Both the position numbers and the translations under genes were made by a program. From NCBI GenBank assembly GCA_050012855.1, contig JBEKGJ010000004.1, positions 1 to 64,000 on the forward strand: 64,000 nt of DNA. Reading direction: 5' to 3'. The stretch is from JAJXZJ01 sp050012855 (GTDB lineage: Bacteria; Verrucomicrobiota; Verrucomicrobiia; Limisphaerales; J093). The notes beneath the pieces were generated by a model. The model was not told the origin of the DNA, ran no database searches, and saw only the letters and a list, made by a program, of their open reading frames with translations. This document shows positions 8,041 to 17,217 of the stretch, one piece after another; within the stretch, counting starts at the first letter, position 1; every line of letters begins with the position of its first letter.

Positions 8041-10488
8041 ATGAGGAACAAGCGCAGCAGGAAACCTCCTCCTCGTCAGCCCGAAGAGCCCCTGCGGGGG
8101 TCAAAAGGACCACCTTCTGCCGGCAAGAAACACCCGATTTCCTCGAGCGGCGGAAAGTGGCGGTTGTGGGTCGCGGTCGCGCTGCTCCTTCTCGGCGGAG
8201 CGACGTTGTTTTGGTTTCGAGTGTCCCCTTCGGATTTGTGGTCGCTTTTGCAAAGCAAGGGCTCGACCGCCGCCTTGGAAATAGAACATCCCATTCAAGG
8301 GGCAGTCATGCCTTGGAACATGCCGGCGCCCGTCTTGTTATGGAAGACCAGTGTGCCCGGCCTTGACACCTGGGTGGCGACCTTCAAGGCCGGTTCGCAG
8401 CAGTGGCTCCACGAGGGCATTCAGCCCCGGTGGCGTCCGAGCGAGACGGAATGGCGAGGGATAAAACAGGGCGCGCGCGGCGGGCTCATCGAGCTCATCG
8501 TGGCCGGGTACGAGAAGGGCCACCCGCGTCAGATCCGGGCGCGGGGTGTCATTCGTTTCACGGTGTCCAGCGATCCGGTTGAGACTCCTTTGTTTTACCG
8601 GGAGGTCAACCTGCCCTTCAAAGATGCCGTCAAAGACCCATCCCGCATCCGGTGGCGTTTCGGCGCCATCGCTCAAGGCACAGCTCCACCGGTGGTGCTG
8701 CAGAATCTGCCGGTATGCGGCAACTGCCATTCCTTCAGCCGGAACGGGGAATATCTGGCGATGGACGTCGATTACGCCAACGACAAGGGTGCCTACGTCA
8801 TCACTCGGACCGCGGCGGAGATGAAGTTGTCGACCAGTGAGATCATTACCTGGAACGATTATCGCCGGGAAGATGGCCAGCTCACCCTCGGTCTGTTGTC
8901 GCAAATCTCACCGGACGGGCGTTACGTGGTCAGCACGGTGAAGGACCTGTCGATCTTCATGGCCATGCCGGATTTGGCGTTCTCGCAGCTCTTTTTTCCG
9001 TTCATGGGGATCGTCGGCGTGTATGATCGAGAAGCGAGCCGGTTCTTTTCGTTGCCGGGTGCGGACGATCCCGCCTTGGTTCAGAGCAATCCGAACTGGA
9101 GTCCGGATGGGCAGTGGGTCGTCTTCGCGCGCAACCGGGCGGTCGAGGTGAAAGGGGCCCGGGGCCAGGGCCGGGTTCTGTTGGAGGGCCAGGACGGCGA
9201 GGAGTTTCTCAGGCAGACCAAGGGCTACCGTTACGATCTGTACCGTGTGCCGTTTAACGGGGGCAAGGGAGGCAAGGCGGAGCCCTTGCGTGGCGCTTCG
9301 CTGAACGGCCGCAGCAACTACTTTCCGAAGTACTCGCCCGATGGGCGGTGGATTGTGTTTTGCCAGGCGAAAAGCTATATGTTGCTCCAACCGGACAGTG
9401 AGCTGTTCATCATCCCGGCCGAGGGCGGCGAGGCCCGGCGGCTGGGATGCAATCTGGGGCGCATGAATTCGTGGCATAGCTGGTCGCCCGACGGCCGGTG
9501 GCTCGTCTTTTCGTCGAAAGCCCATTCGGATTACACGCAGCTCTATCTGACGCGCATCAACGAGAAGGGGGAGGCCAGCCCGCCGGTGTGGCTCGATTAC
9601 ATGGTGGGGCCTGGTCGAGCGGCCAACATCCCGGAGTTTGTCGCCCTGCCGGCCGATGGGATCGTCAAGATCCGCGAGCAGTTTCTGGATGACTACTCTT
9701 ATGTTCGGGCGGGCAACGAGTTTGACCGGGCGGGCGAAGCCGGCCGAGCCATCGAAAAGTACCGAATGGCGTTGTCCTTGAATCCGGACAACCTCTCGGC
9801 GCACCGCCACTTGAGCCATCTGCTTTATCCCACCAGGAATCCCAAGGAAGCGGTCGAACACATGCAGGCCACGGCGCGTTTGGCGCCGCGCGACCCTTCC
9901 GCGCAACTCGACCTGGGTTCTGCCCTCCGGAGCCTGGGCGATTATTCGAATGCGATCGTTCATTTGGAGGCGGGCGTGGGATGGTTGACGAACCTGGCTG
10001 ACCGGCAAGCTGAGTCAGTGGAGCACAAGCATGCTTTGCCCGAGGCCCTGCATTTCAACCTCGGCGCTGCGTATCAGCAGGTTGGCAACATCACCAACGC
10101 CGAATTCCATTACCGTGAAGCCTTGCGGTTGGCGTCCGACTACGCCGAGGTTCACTACAACCTGGGCACACTGCTCCTCGGTTCGAGGCGGATGACGGAG
10201 GCGGAGGAACACCTCGCCACCGCCATCAAGCTCACACCTGAGTTCGCATTGGCTCACAACTGTCTGGGCGTCATCCGAAGGCAACAGGGCCGACAGGCTG
10301 AGGCAGTGGAGTGCTTTCAGAAGGCGGTCCGATACGACCCCAACAACTGGCAAGCTCGCTTCAACCTGGCGACCGCGTATCTCTCCGAAGGCAACCGAGA
10401 CAAGGCCATCCCCGAGTTGCGGGAGACCCTGCGCCTTGCCCCCTCCTTCGAACCGGCCCGCCGCGCCCTGGCCAAGGCACTCCAATAA
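8041..10488 (+). CDS. Membrane-anchored PD40 beta-propeller / TPR protein with a CxxCH motif
   Basis: The protein has 815 residues from the ATG at 8041. Upstream in-frame GTG/ATG codons (7969, 7993) would only add a poor N-terminus. A basic tail of about 38 residues precedes one membrane helix (WRLWVAVALLLLGGATLFW). A CGNCH motif (Cys226, Cys229, His230) fits covalent c-type heme attachment. Four or more PD40/TolB-like blades follow (SPDGRYVVS, SPDGQWVVF, SPDGRWIVF, SPDGRWLVF; about residues 270-540). TPR units fill residues 555-815 (for example AEVHYNLGTLL and ALAHNCLGVI). It is probably anchored facing outward, as a sensing or protein-scaffold component. Whether heme is bound is unproven. 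Confidence 0.75.
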   Translation: MRNKRSRKPPPRQPEEPLRGSKGPPSAGKKHPISSSGGKWRLWVAVALLLLGGATLFWFRVSPSDLWSLLQSKGSTAALEIEHPIQGAVMPWNMPAPVLLWKTSVPGLDTWVATFKAGSQQWLHEGIQPRWRPSETEWRGIKQGARGGLIELIVAGYEKGHPRQIRARGVIRFTVSSDPVETPLFYREVNLPFKDAVKDPSRIRWRFGAIAQGTAPPVVLQNLPVCGNCHSFSRNGEYLAMDVDYANDKGAYVITRTAAEMKLSTSEIITWNDYRREDGQLTLGLLSQISPDGRYVVSTVKDLSIFMAMPDLAFSQLFFPFMGIVGVYDREASRFFSLPGADDPALVQSNPNWSPDGQWVVFARNRAVEVKGARGQGRVLLEGQDGEEFLRQTKGYRYDLYRVPFNGGKGGKAEPLRGASLNGRSNYFPKYSPDGRWIVFCQAKSYMLLQPDSELFIIPAEGGEARRLGCNLGRMNSWHSWSPDGRWLVFSSKAHSDYTQLYLTRINEKGEASPPVWLDYMVGPGRAANIPEFVALPADGIVKIREQFLDDYSYVRAGNEFDRAGEAGRAIEKYRMALSLNPDNLSAHRHLSHLLYPTRNPKEAVEHMQATARLAPRDPSAQLDLGSALRSLGDYSNAIVHLEAGVGWLTNLADRQAESVEHKHALPEALHFNLGAAYQQVGNITNAEFHYREALRLASDYAEVHYNLGTLLLGSRRMTEAEEHLATAIKLTPEFALAHNCLGVIRRQQGRQAEAVECFQKAVRYDPNNWQARFNLATAYLSEGNRDKAIPELRETLRLAPSFEPARRALAKALQ

Positions 10489-10866
10489 ACCCTCTGTATG
10501 GCGAATTGTTGCTCACGCGGCGACTGGCAGTTCGAAAAGCCCGTTCCAATGGGACCGGGAACGATGACGGCGACCTGGCCGAAATGGGCAATGGCGTGGT
10601 GAGAGGCCTCGAACTGCAGGAGGAGCAGACGCACCCGGCGTTCGCGAACATCACGGTCTGCCGCCGGGGACACACAAACCCTCGCAGGGGGTTCTTTGAA
10701 CACACCGTCCGACCACGGTTGGAAGCTCACCGGCCCGACCTCCTGTGGATTGACCCAGCCCTGGCGTATCTCGGTGGCGAAGCAAACTACACGAACTGGC
10801 CGGAAATTCCCACGTCCGCATCGCAAGACGGTTGCGCGGACTGGCCGCCGGAAGCAAACTCGCGCC
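10489..10866. other. Intergenic region, no gene recognised
   Basis: These 378 bases lie between the PD40/TPR gene and the thioesterase gene. Open frames cross the stretch but have no recognisable domain and simply extend into the flanking genes. I see no tRNA, strong hairpin or repeat. The promoter of the thioesterase and GxGYxYP pair probably lies here. Confidence 0.4.
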
Positions 10867-11268
10867 ATGAAAGCTCCCGTCAAGGTCGGCGCCACGGGCG
10901 AAGCCGGCTTCACCGTCGAACCGCAGCACACCATTGACTTCAACCGACCCGGCCTGCCGCCGGTGCTCAGCACGCCGTCGCTGATCTGGTTCCTCGAACA
11001 CGCCGCGATCGCAGCGCTCGATCCGGTGCTCGAACCCGGCGAGGTTTCGCTCGGCACCGAGATCGAAATCCAGCACCTCGCGCCCACGCCCGTCGGGCTC
11101 AAGGTCGCCTGCACGGCGCATGTCGTGCGCGCGGACGGCCCGGCCGTGACCTTCCAGGTCGAGGCGCGCGACGATCACGAGTTGATCGCTCGCGGCCTGC
11201 ACCAGCGGCGGATCGTGCGCGTCGAAGGCTTCGCCAAACGTGTCCAGGTCAAGGCCGGCTCGCACTGA
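10867..11268 (+). CDS. FlK-like hotdog-fold thioesterase
   Basis: This 133-residue protein resembles the fluoroacetyl-CoA thioesterase (FlK) family, which hydrolyses short acyl-CoA thioesters. The pattern TPSLIWFLEHAAIAAL supplies the Thr and Glu expected in the active site. The later GTEIEIQHLAPTPVG segment supplies the His region and the typical thioesterase strand-turn. The ATG at 10867 was chosen because upstream codons in the same frame encode no homologous sequence. It ends 16 bases before the GxGYxYP gene and may share its transcript. The natural substrate cannot be read from sequence; a general acyl-CoA housekeeping role is more likely than fluoroacetate resistance. Confidence 0.75.
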   Translation: MKAPVKVGATGEAGFTVEPQHTIDFNRPGLPPVLSTPSLIWFLEHAAIAALDPVLEPGEVSLGTEIEIQHLAPTPVGLKVACTAHVVRADGPAVTFQVEARDDHELIARGLHQRRIVRVEGFAKRVQVKAGSH

Positions 11269-11284
11269 ACACGACTCCCACCGG

Positions 11285-13150
11285 ATGAGAACATTCCTCT
11301 TGGCCGCGCTGCTGCTCGCCGCCTTCGTCGGCGTGGCCGCGCCGGTTCGAAAGGTCGTCTTCACCTTCGATGCCCGGCCGCTGCAAAAGCTCGACCTCGG
11401 CCAGCCGGCCAACGCCGCCCGCGTTTGGGACACGCTGCATGTTCTGTCGGCGCTGCAAGGACTGGCCAACCGCGAGACGCCGCGCTTCTACCTGTTCTAT
11501 TGCGCCGAATTCGGCACCGACACCGACCAGTTTTGGTTCAACTGGTTCCGCGGCGAGGACGGCTGGCTCAAGGACGTTGCGGTGCGTCCGCTGGCCGACG
11601 TGACCGCGGCGGTGACGACGTTGCGCGATGCGTTCGACGGTGTGGTGGTCTATGACCCGGAGGTGCCGGCCACGTCGAACCTGGCGTCCACGGCGGCCGG
11701 CGTGGAGCGGTTGTTGCCCGTGCGATTCGATCCCGCGACCAACTCGCTGTTCACGCTGCTCACGCGCCGGCTCGGCCTGCCGGTCAAGCTCTGGCTGGTG
11801 CGTCCGGACGGCACGCCAAAATTCACCGGCCGCGGCACGGTCCCAGACTCGACCCTCGCTTCCAGCGGCAGCGCCAAGGTGGACGCCTACCGCTGGGCGG
11901 CCGCGCGCTGGTTGAAGACCGGCCGCTGCGCCCCCGGCGTGGCGGCGTATTACCTCGACGCCTTCTGGCTCCGGCGCCCGCGCAACGCCGCGCCGGACAT
12001 GCACACGCTCGCGAACCACGACTGGTTCATCGCCCGGCGCGCGTTCTTCTTCGACCTCGCACCGTGGGGCGATGAGCCGCCGGTGGACGATCCCGCGCAA
12101 GCAACGGGAACGGACAAGCGCGGTCTGCTGGAGGTGCTTCGCGCGCTCTACGATCGCGCCGGCGGCGGCATCACCAAGATCGGCGGCTTCCCGCCGTGGC
12201 CCTTTAAATACACCACGACCGGCGGCGCGGGAAAACACGAAGGTGTGCCGACCGAATGGGAGTTCACGCGCTTGATCTCGCAATTCAACGCCTACAAGGA
12301 GGCGGACGCCGCCGGCCCCGGCGCGATGGCCAACGCCTCGTTCTTCCAGCATTACCCGCTCAAGCAGCGCTATCCGCAGCCGAATCCGAAACCTACGCCC
12401 GCGCAGTGGCAGGCGCGCGGGTTGGTCGCCGCCGACGGCCGCGTCGCGAAGAGGCTCTTCGTCGGCCATTACGTGGGCGACTACGACGCGCCTTCGTGGC
12501 TCTACAAAGCGGTGCCGGCGTTCTTTCGCGACCCGGCGCGCGGCGCGGTGCAGCTGGGCTGGGCGTTCGATCCGAATCTCTCCGACCGCGCTCCGCAGGC
12601 GCTGGCCTACGCGTATCGCCACGCCACCACGAACGATTTCTTCATCGCCGGTGACTCGGGGGCGGGCTATCTGAATCCGCGCGGGCTGACGATCCGGCCG
12701 GATTCAGCACTGCCGAGCGGGCTGCGCGTGTGGAGCGAACATTGCCGGCGCGACTTCGCCCGGTGGGACATGACGATCACGGGATTCATGCTCGACGGCG
12801 CGAGCGGCGCCTCGACGGAAACCGAGTTCGCCGCCTATCGCACCTTCAGCCCGGACGGTCTTGGGACGCATTTCGAGAAAGGTCCCGCGCTGCATGCCGG
12901 CGTGCCGACGTGTCCGGAAATGGATTTGCCCGATTCGGCGGAGCAGGCCGCGAACGTCATCGCGGACCGCGTCGCGAAGGCGCGCGGACAAACCGCCTTC
13001 CTGTGGGCACGCAGCATCCTGAAATCGCCCGGCTGGTATGCCGAGGTTTCCCGGCAATTGCGCGAACAGCATCCGCAGGCCGCGGTCGAGGTGGTGGACC
13101 CGTACACGTTTTTTGGTCTCATCCGCCGCCACGTCGGCGGGGCGAACTGA
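11285..13150 (+). CDS. Exported GxGYxYP-family protein (putative glycoside hydrolase)
   Basis: The protein has 621 residues starting at the ATG of MRTFLLAALLLAAFVGVAAP, a clear signal peptide; an in-frame ATG 45 bases upstream would bury it. The sequence resembles the GxGYxYP N-terminal and catalytic-like domains found in Bacteroidota and Verrucomicrobiota. The diagnostic motif appears as GDSGAGYLNP near residue 455. The N-terminal half has the family pattern of a strand domain describing household-like Trp/Asp residues (WFNWFRGEDGWL). The family is predicted to act on polysaccharides, but biochemical evidence is limited. The stop is 18 bases from the convergent hpnA-like gene. Confidence 0.75.
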   Translation: MRTFLLAALLLAAFVGVAAPVRKVVFTFDARPLQKLDLGQPANAARVWDTLHVLSALQGLANRETPRFYLFYCAEFGTDTDQFWFNWFRGEDGWLKDVAVRPLADVTAAVTTLRDAFDGVVVYDPEVPATSNLASTAAGVERLLPVRFDPATNSLFTLLTRRLGLPVKLWLVRPDGTPKFTGRGTVPDSTLASSGSAKVDAYRWAAARWLKTGRCAPGVAAYYLDAFWLRRPRNAAPDMHTLANHDWFIARRAFFFDLAPWGDEPPVDDPAQATGTDKRGLLEVLRALYDRAGGGITKIGGFPPWPFKYTTTGGAGKHEGVPTEWEFTRLISQFNAYKEADAAGPGAMANASFFQHYPLKQRYPQPNPKPTPAQWQARGLVAADGRVAKRLFVGHYVGDYDAPSWLYKAVPAFFRDPARGAVQLGWAFDPNLSDRAPQALAYAYRHATTNDFFIAGDSGAGYLNPRGLTIRPDSALPSGLRVWSEHCRRDFARWDMTITGFMLDGASGASTETEFAAYRTFSPDGLGTHFEKGPALHAGVPTCPEMDLPDSAEQAANVIADRVAKARGQTAFLWARSILKSPGWYAEVSRQLREQHPQAAVEVVDPYTFFGLIRRHVGGAN

Positions 13151-13168
13151 GCCACCAACCGGCGGCAA

Positions 13169-14182
13169 TCACCGCGCCGGCTTCACGTAGCCATTGGCGC
13201 GGAACCATTCGATGGCGTCGGCCAGCGCCTGGCGGGGCGGGGTCTGCGGCAGGCCAAGTTCGCGGATGGCCCTGGCCGGATTGAAAAACATCGTGTAGCG
13301 GGCCATGCGCACGCCGGCGACGGGCGCGCGCGGGGGGGTTCCGGTGAGCTGCGCCATCGCCTCGTTGACCTGGGCGGCGGCGAGGGCGATCGCGTACGGA
13401 ATCCGGAAGCGTGGCGCCGGCAGACCGGTTAGTTCGCCCAGCACCTCAAGCATGGCCTTCATCGTCCAGTTGCCTTCGGCATGGCCGAGGATGTAGCGCT
13501 CGCCGGGCCGGCCCTTTTCGGCGGCGAGCAGGTGACCGACAGCGACATCGCGGACATGGACCCAGTTCAACCCGGTGTCCAGGTAGGCGGGCATCTTGCG
13601 GTTCAGAAAATCCACGATCACCTGGCCGGTGGGCGTGGGCTTCACGTCGTGCGGGCCGACCGGCGCGGTGGGATGGACGATAACGATGGGCGCTCCGGCG
13701 GCGGCCAACTCCCGGGCGATCTGCTCGGCGAGCCACTTCGAGCGTTTGTATTCATTGGTCATTTCCGCCAGCTCCGCCAGAGCGGTTTCGTCGGCGGGGA
13801 CGAGTTGCCCGGCCTCGCCACGCGGTGGTCGCAGAGTGCCGACGGTGCTGGTATGGACGATGCGGCGGCAGCCGGCTTCGACGGCGGCTTGGAGGACGTT
13901 GCGCGTGCCGTCCACGTTCGCAGCGAACATGGGCCGGTAGTCGCGGAGCCAGAGGTGGTAGCTGGCAGCGACATGGAAACACCAGTCGCAGCCGCGCAGC
14001 GCAGCGAGCAGCGTGGCGCGATCCGACAAATCGCCGGCCACGGGTTCAAACTCGATGTCCGCCAGGCCGCGCCGGTCCGCGCCCGGCCGCATCAGGGCCT
14101 TGACCCGGTGTCCGCGCTGGACGAGTTCGCGGATCAGATTTGCCCCGATGAAGCCGGAGCCGCCGGTGACAAAACAGTTCAC
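13169..14182 (-). CDS. hpnA: HpnA-like NAD-dependent sugar epimerase/dehydratase
   Basis: This 337-residue extended short-chain dehydrogenase has the Rossmann motif TGGSGFIG (residues 6-13), a YKRSK catalytic pair (Tyr145, Lys149) and the upstream Ser/Thr in HTSTVGTL. The overall pattern, including ANVDGTRNVLQAA, HPTAPVGPHD and TPTGQVIVDFLN, matches hopanoid-associated sugar epimerases (HpnA). Those proteins are named for their clustering with squalene-hopene genes, and none of those genes lies in this window. The gene therefore stands alone between two plus-strand genes. The exact sugar substrate is unknown and the symbol should be read as family membership. Confidence 0.8.
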   Translation of the reverse strand: MNCFVTGGSGFIGANLIRELVQRGHRVKALMRPGADRRGLADIEFEPVAGDLSDRATLLAALRGCDWCFHVAASYHLWLRDYRPMFAANVDGTRNVLQAAVEAGCRRIVHTSTVGTLRPPRGEAGQLVPADETALAELAEMTNEYKRSKWLAEQIARELAAAGAPIVIVHPTAPVGPHDVKPTPTGQVIVDFLNRKMPAYLDTGLNWVHVRDVAVGHLLAAEKGRPGERYILGHAEGNWTMKAMLEVLGELTGLPAPRFRIPYAIALAAAQVNEAMAQLTGTPPRAPVAGVRMARYTMFFNPARAIRELGLPQTPPRQALADAIEWFRANGYVKPAR

Positions 14183-14293
14183 GGGCCTCGAGGGTAAGAC
14201 GGCGTGCGACCGCCGGCGAGTTTTTCATGGCGGCGACGGGGCATTGCGGCCCCTTGACTTGGACCGGCCCGGGGTCATCATTACGGCCAGTTT

Positions 14294-14704
14294 ATGGCAG
14301 TGAGCAGAAGACCCAGTCTCAGTCGCGAGCAGAAGCGCGACCTGGACATTGAAATCGGCTTCCTCGCGGGGTTGACCCGGCGCGATCCGGGCTATGTCGA
14401 GGCCTTGCAAATTCTGGGCGACGATTACACGAAGCGCGGCAGGTTCGAGGAGGGTCTGGCGGTGGATGAGCGGCTCGCCCAGCTCCGGCCGGACGATCCG
14501 CTGGCCCATTACAACCTGGCCTGCAGCCATGCGCTGACGGACCACCATGAAGCCGCGTTCCACGAACTGAATCAGGCCTTGGACAAGGGCTATCGTGAGT
14601 TCCGGTGGCTGGCAAAGGACCCGGACCTCGCCGGGTTTCGGGAACATTCTCTTTATCGGAAACTGCGGGCCCGCATCCGCGCGCTCGGCGTCAAGAGCGG
14701 CTGA
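14294..14704 (+). CDS. Small TPR protein
   Basis: The product has 136 residues and no signal peptide. TPR-like helices run from about residue 20 to 100 (YVEALQILGDDYTKRG, then DPLAHYNLACSHALT and EAAFHELNQALDKG). The C-terminus is basic. Similar short TPR proteins are common in Verrucomicrobiota and presumably act as protein-binding adaptors in the cytoplasm. It is 28 bases upstream of mtnA in the same direction, so the two are likely cotranscribed, but no functional link is known. Its promoter should lie in 14183-14293, shared with the divergent epimerase gene. Confidence 0.7.
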   Translation: MAVSRRPSLSREQKRDLDIEIGFLAGLTRRDPGYVEALQILGDDYTKRGRFEEGLAVDERLAQLRPDDPLAHYNLACSHALTDHHEAAFHELNQALDKGYREFRWLAKDPDLAGFREHSLYRKLRARIRALGVKSG

Positions 14705-14732
14705 GGCGGCGCCGCCCGCGCCCCCCACGCTC

Positions 14733-15884
14733 ATGCAAGTCACCGTCGCCGGCCGTTCCCGCCCCTATCGCACCGTGTGGCTGGACCAGGGGACAAACCG
14801 GATCCGCCTGATTGAACAACGCCTGCTGCCGCACCAGTTCAAGATTGTCGCCACCCGCGATTTTCGCGAAACCGCACAGGCCATACGGGACATGATCGTT
14901 CGCGGCGCGCCAGCCATCGCGGCCACGGCGGCCTATGGTCTGGCCCAGGGCGCGCGGGCCTTTCGCGGGTGCGACTTCACGCGGTTCGAGCGACACATGG
15001 ACGCCGTTCAGCGGACTCTGGCGGAGGCGCGTCCAACTGCGGTGGACCCGGTGAACGCCATGGCCCGCGTCCGCGCGGCGATGAGCGCGGGCAGCAGCGT
15101 CGAGCAGAAACAATCGCTGGCCCTGGAAGCCGCCGGGCGGTTTGCGGACGAAAGCGTGGAGCAATGCCAGGCAATCGGCCGGCACGGGGCCCGGCTCATC
15201 CGCAACGGCATGTCCGTTCTCACGCACTGCAACGCCGGCTGGCTGGCGTGCGTGGATGTCGGCACCGCCACCGCCCCGATCTACGCCGCGCAGGCGCAGG
15301 GACGGAAGTTTCACGTCCTCTGCGACGAAACCCGGCCGCGCTGCCAGGGCGCCAGCCTCACCGCCTGGGAACTCGCCCAGCAAGGCGTTTCGCACCAGGT
15401 GATCGCCGACAACGCCGCCGGCCATCTGATGCAGCGGGGTGAGATTGACCTGGTGATCGTCGGCAGCGACCGGGTCCTCGGGCGCACCGGGGAGGTGGCC
15501 AACAAGATCGGCACCTACACCAAGGCGGTGCTCGCGCACCGGCACGGAATCCCGTTTTACGTGGCCATTCCGCTTTCGACCATTGACTGGAACCTGCGTT
15601 CCGGCGCGGATATTCCGATCGAGGAACGCAGCCCCGATGAAGTGCTGGGCGCGTGGGGAGCCATCGCCGGGACGAAGGACGAGGGACGAGAGGCGAGGGA
15701 CAAAGGACGAGGGGCAAAGGCCGGCAAGTGCGTTTATGTCCGCGTCGCCAACCCCACCAGCGGGGCCCGGAATCCGGGTTTCGACGTGACGCCGGCGGAA
15801 CTCATCACCGGCATCATCACACCGGCGGGCATCTTCAAGCCGCGCGACCTCTGGCGGCGGCGCAGTGAACTCCAGGTGGTGTGA
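14733..15884 (+). CDS. mtnA: S-methyl-5-thioribose-1-phosphate isomerase
   Basis: This 383-residue enzyme interconverts methylthioribose-1-phosphate and methylthioribulose-1-phosphate in the methionine salvage pathway. It has RGAPAIA (Arg57), THCNAG with the catalytic Cys166, ETRPRCQGASLTAWEL, and the acid Asp246 in GSDRV followed by GEVANKIGTY. Cys166 and Asp246 match Cys160/Asp240 of the Bacillus enzyme with a constant offset. The start was set at the first Met before the conserved N-terminal strand (RPYRTVWLD). An unusual insertion of roughly 30 residues, rich in Lys, Arg, Glu and Gly, lies at about 310-335 just before the conserved NPGFDVTPAELI segment; see the separate repeat entry. Confidence 0.93.
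   Translation: MQVTVAGRSRPYRTVWLDQGTNRIRLIEQRLLPHQFKIVATRDFRETAQAIRDMIVRGAPAIAATAAYGLAQGARAFRGCDFTRFERHMDAVQRTLAEARPTAVDPVNAMARVRAAMSAGSSVEQKQSLALEAAGRFADESVEQCQAIGRHGARLIRNGMSVLTHCNAGWLACVDVGTATAPIYAAQAQGRKFHVLCDETRPRCQGASLTAWELAQQGVSHQVIADNAAGHLMQRGEIDLVIVGSDRVLGRTGEVANKIGTYTKAVLAHRHGIPFYVAIPLSTIDWNLRSGADIPIEERSPDEVLGAWGAIAGTKDEGREARDKGRGAKAGKCVYVRVANPTSGARNPGFDVTPAELITGIITPAGIFKPRDLWRRRSELQVV
15664..15725 (+). repeat. Purine-rich low-complexity insertion inside mtnA
   Basis: A run of degenerate ACGAGGG/ACGAAGG units encodes a charged stretch (GTKDEGREARDKGRGAKAG) that is absent from ordinary MtnA proteins at this loop. The reading frame is maintained. It probably arose by local repeat expansion or by insertion of a short dispersed repeat into a surface loop, away from the catalytic residues. 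Confidence 0.65.
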
Positions 15885-16017
15885 GTTGTTCCGGCGCGGC
15901 ACCGGCGGATTACCGGCAGCCGTCGTCGAAAAGCCGATACGGAAGGGGAGGTTGGACCCGCGTCGCGGCCGCCCGTGACGGGCTTGTCTCCGCTGCCGGT
16001 TCTGATACAAGGCCCGT

Positions 16018-16998
16018 ATGTCGCGCCGCCTTGCGTTCCAGATCACCGGCCTGATCGCCGCCGGCCTGTGGCTGGCGGGTTGCGCCCCGCAGCCGGTGGC
16101 GCCGGCAACGCCGGCGGCGGCGACGACCGCAGGGCATCGCGCGAAGTGGCCGCGGTTCACCCTCCAGGCCGAAGCAATCTGGCTGCTGAACCTGCCGAAC
16201 GGCGAACGATTCGACGCCTCCGGCCTGCTGCAATTGCCGGATGGCGGCCTGCTCACGGTCAACGATCGCGGCCCGACCCTTTACCGAATCGAGTTTCGCC
16301 CGGACACCAACGCCGCCGACTTGCTGCCGCTGCCCAACTGTTTCACCCGGGCGCAACTGGCTCCCTTCGCCGCGGCGAAAACCGGCCGCTATGATTGCGA
16401 GGGCATTGCCCGCGACGAGCAGGGCCGGCTTTACCTCTGCGAGGAGGCGAATCGCTGGATTCTCCGCTGCGATCCGGCCGCGGGTACGGTTGAACGACTG
16501 GACATTGACTGGTCGCCGGTCCGGCGGTTTTTCGATCCGACGGACAACAACGCGTCGTTCGAGGGCATCACGATTCACGACGGGACGCTCTTCGTCGCCA
16601 ATGAACGCAAGTGGGGCCGGCTCATCGCCGTGGACCTGGGCACGTTGAAGGTCACGGACCACTTCGTGGCGCGGCCGGCGGGCAGCCATCATCGGGACAT
16701 TCAATACTCGGATCTGTGCTGGTTTGAAGGTGCGCTCTACGTGCTGTGCCGGCGCGACCGGGTGGTGTTAAAAGTGGACCCGGCCAGTCACCGTGTGCTG
16801 GCGCAATACGATTACCGGGCGATGGAGGAGGCTCCCGCCGTGACCTACCACACGATCGTGCCGGTCGGCTTTATGGAAGGGCTCGCCGTGGACCGGGACT
16901 TTTTCTGGCTGGTGACCGACAACAACGGCTTTTCCCGCGCGGCGAATCACCACGACCGCCGCCCCACGCTGTTCAAGTGCCGGCGACCGGATCGCTGA
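16018..16998 (+). CDS. Lipoprotein with esterase-like (phytase-type) beta-propeller
   Basis: The protein has 326 residues. The N-terminus (MSRRLAFQITGLIAAGLWLAG then Cys) ends in a lipobox LAGC, so the mature protein should be lipid-anchored. The rest resembles the 'esterase-like activity of phytase' family and related six-bladed propellers, with segments such as DASGLLQLPDGGLLTVNDRG, YDCEGIARDEQGRLYLCEE and NASFEGITIHDGTLFVANE. These proteins often bind metal and phosphate esters, but activity is rarely proven. It is a single gene with a gap of 219 bases before the polysaccharide block. Confidence 0.7.
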   Translation: MSRRLAFQITGLIAAGLWLAGCAPQPVAPATPAAATTAGHRAKWPRFTLQAEAIWLLNLPNGERFDASGLLQLPDGGLLTVNDRGPTLYRIEFRPDTNAADLLPLPNCFTRAQLAPFAAAKTGRYDCEGIARDEQGRLYLCEEANRWILRCDPAAGTVERLDIDWSPVRRFFDPTDNNASFEGITIHDGTLFVANERKWGRLIAVDLGTLKVTDHFVARPAGSHHRDIQYSDLCWFEGALYVLCRRDRVVLKVDPASHRVLAQYDYRAMEEAPAVTYHTIVPVGFMEGLAVDRDFFWLVTDNNGFSRAANHHDRRPTLFKCRRPDR

Positions 16999-17217
16999 AG
17001 CCAGGAGCGATCGTGCCAGGAACGGCGGTTTCCGCCCCGTTGACATTGCCTGCGGGATGTGTCGCCCAAAAAGCGCTGGAGTCGTTGCCGCCACCTGCTA
17101 ATCTGGTCGCCAGTGGTTGCCAGTGGCAAGGCATGGACCAGCCCACGTGCTTCTGCAGTGTTGAATCTTATGCGCAGGCTTGTGGCGGTGTTGCTCGTAA
17201 ACCGGGTATGAAGAGGG

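Noticed and set aside
10311..10937. A 208-codon plus-strand frame spanning the end of the PD40/TPR gene and the next gap.
   Set aside because: It overlaps two supported genes in another frame and has no recognisable domain.
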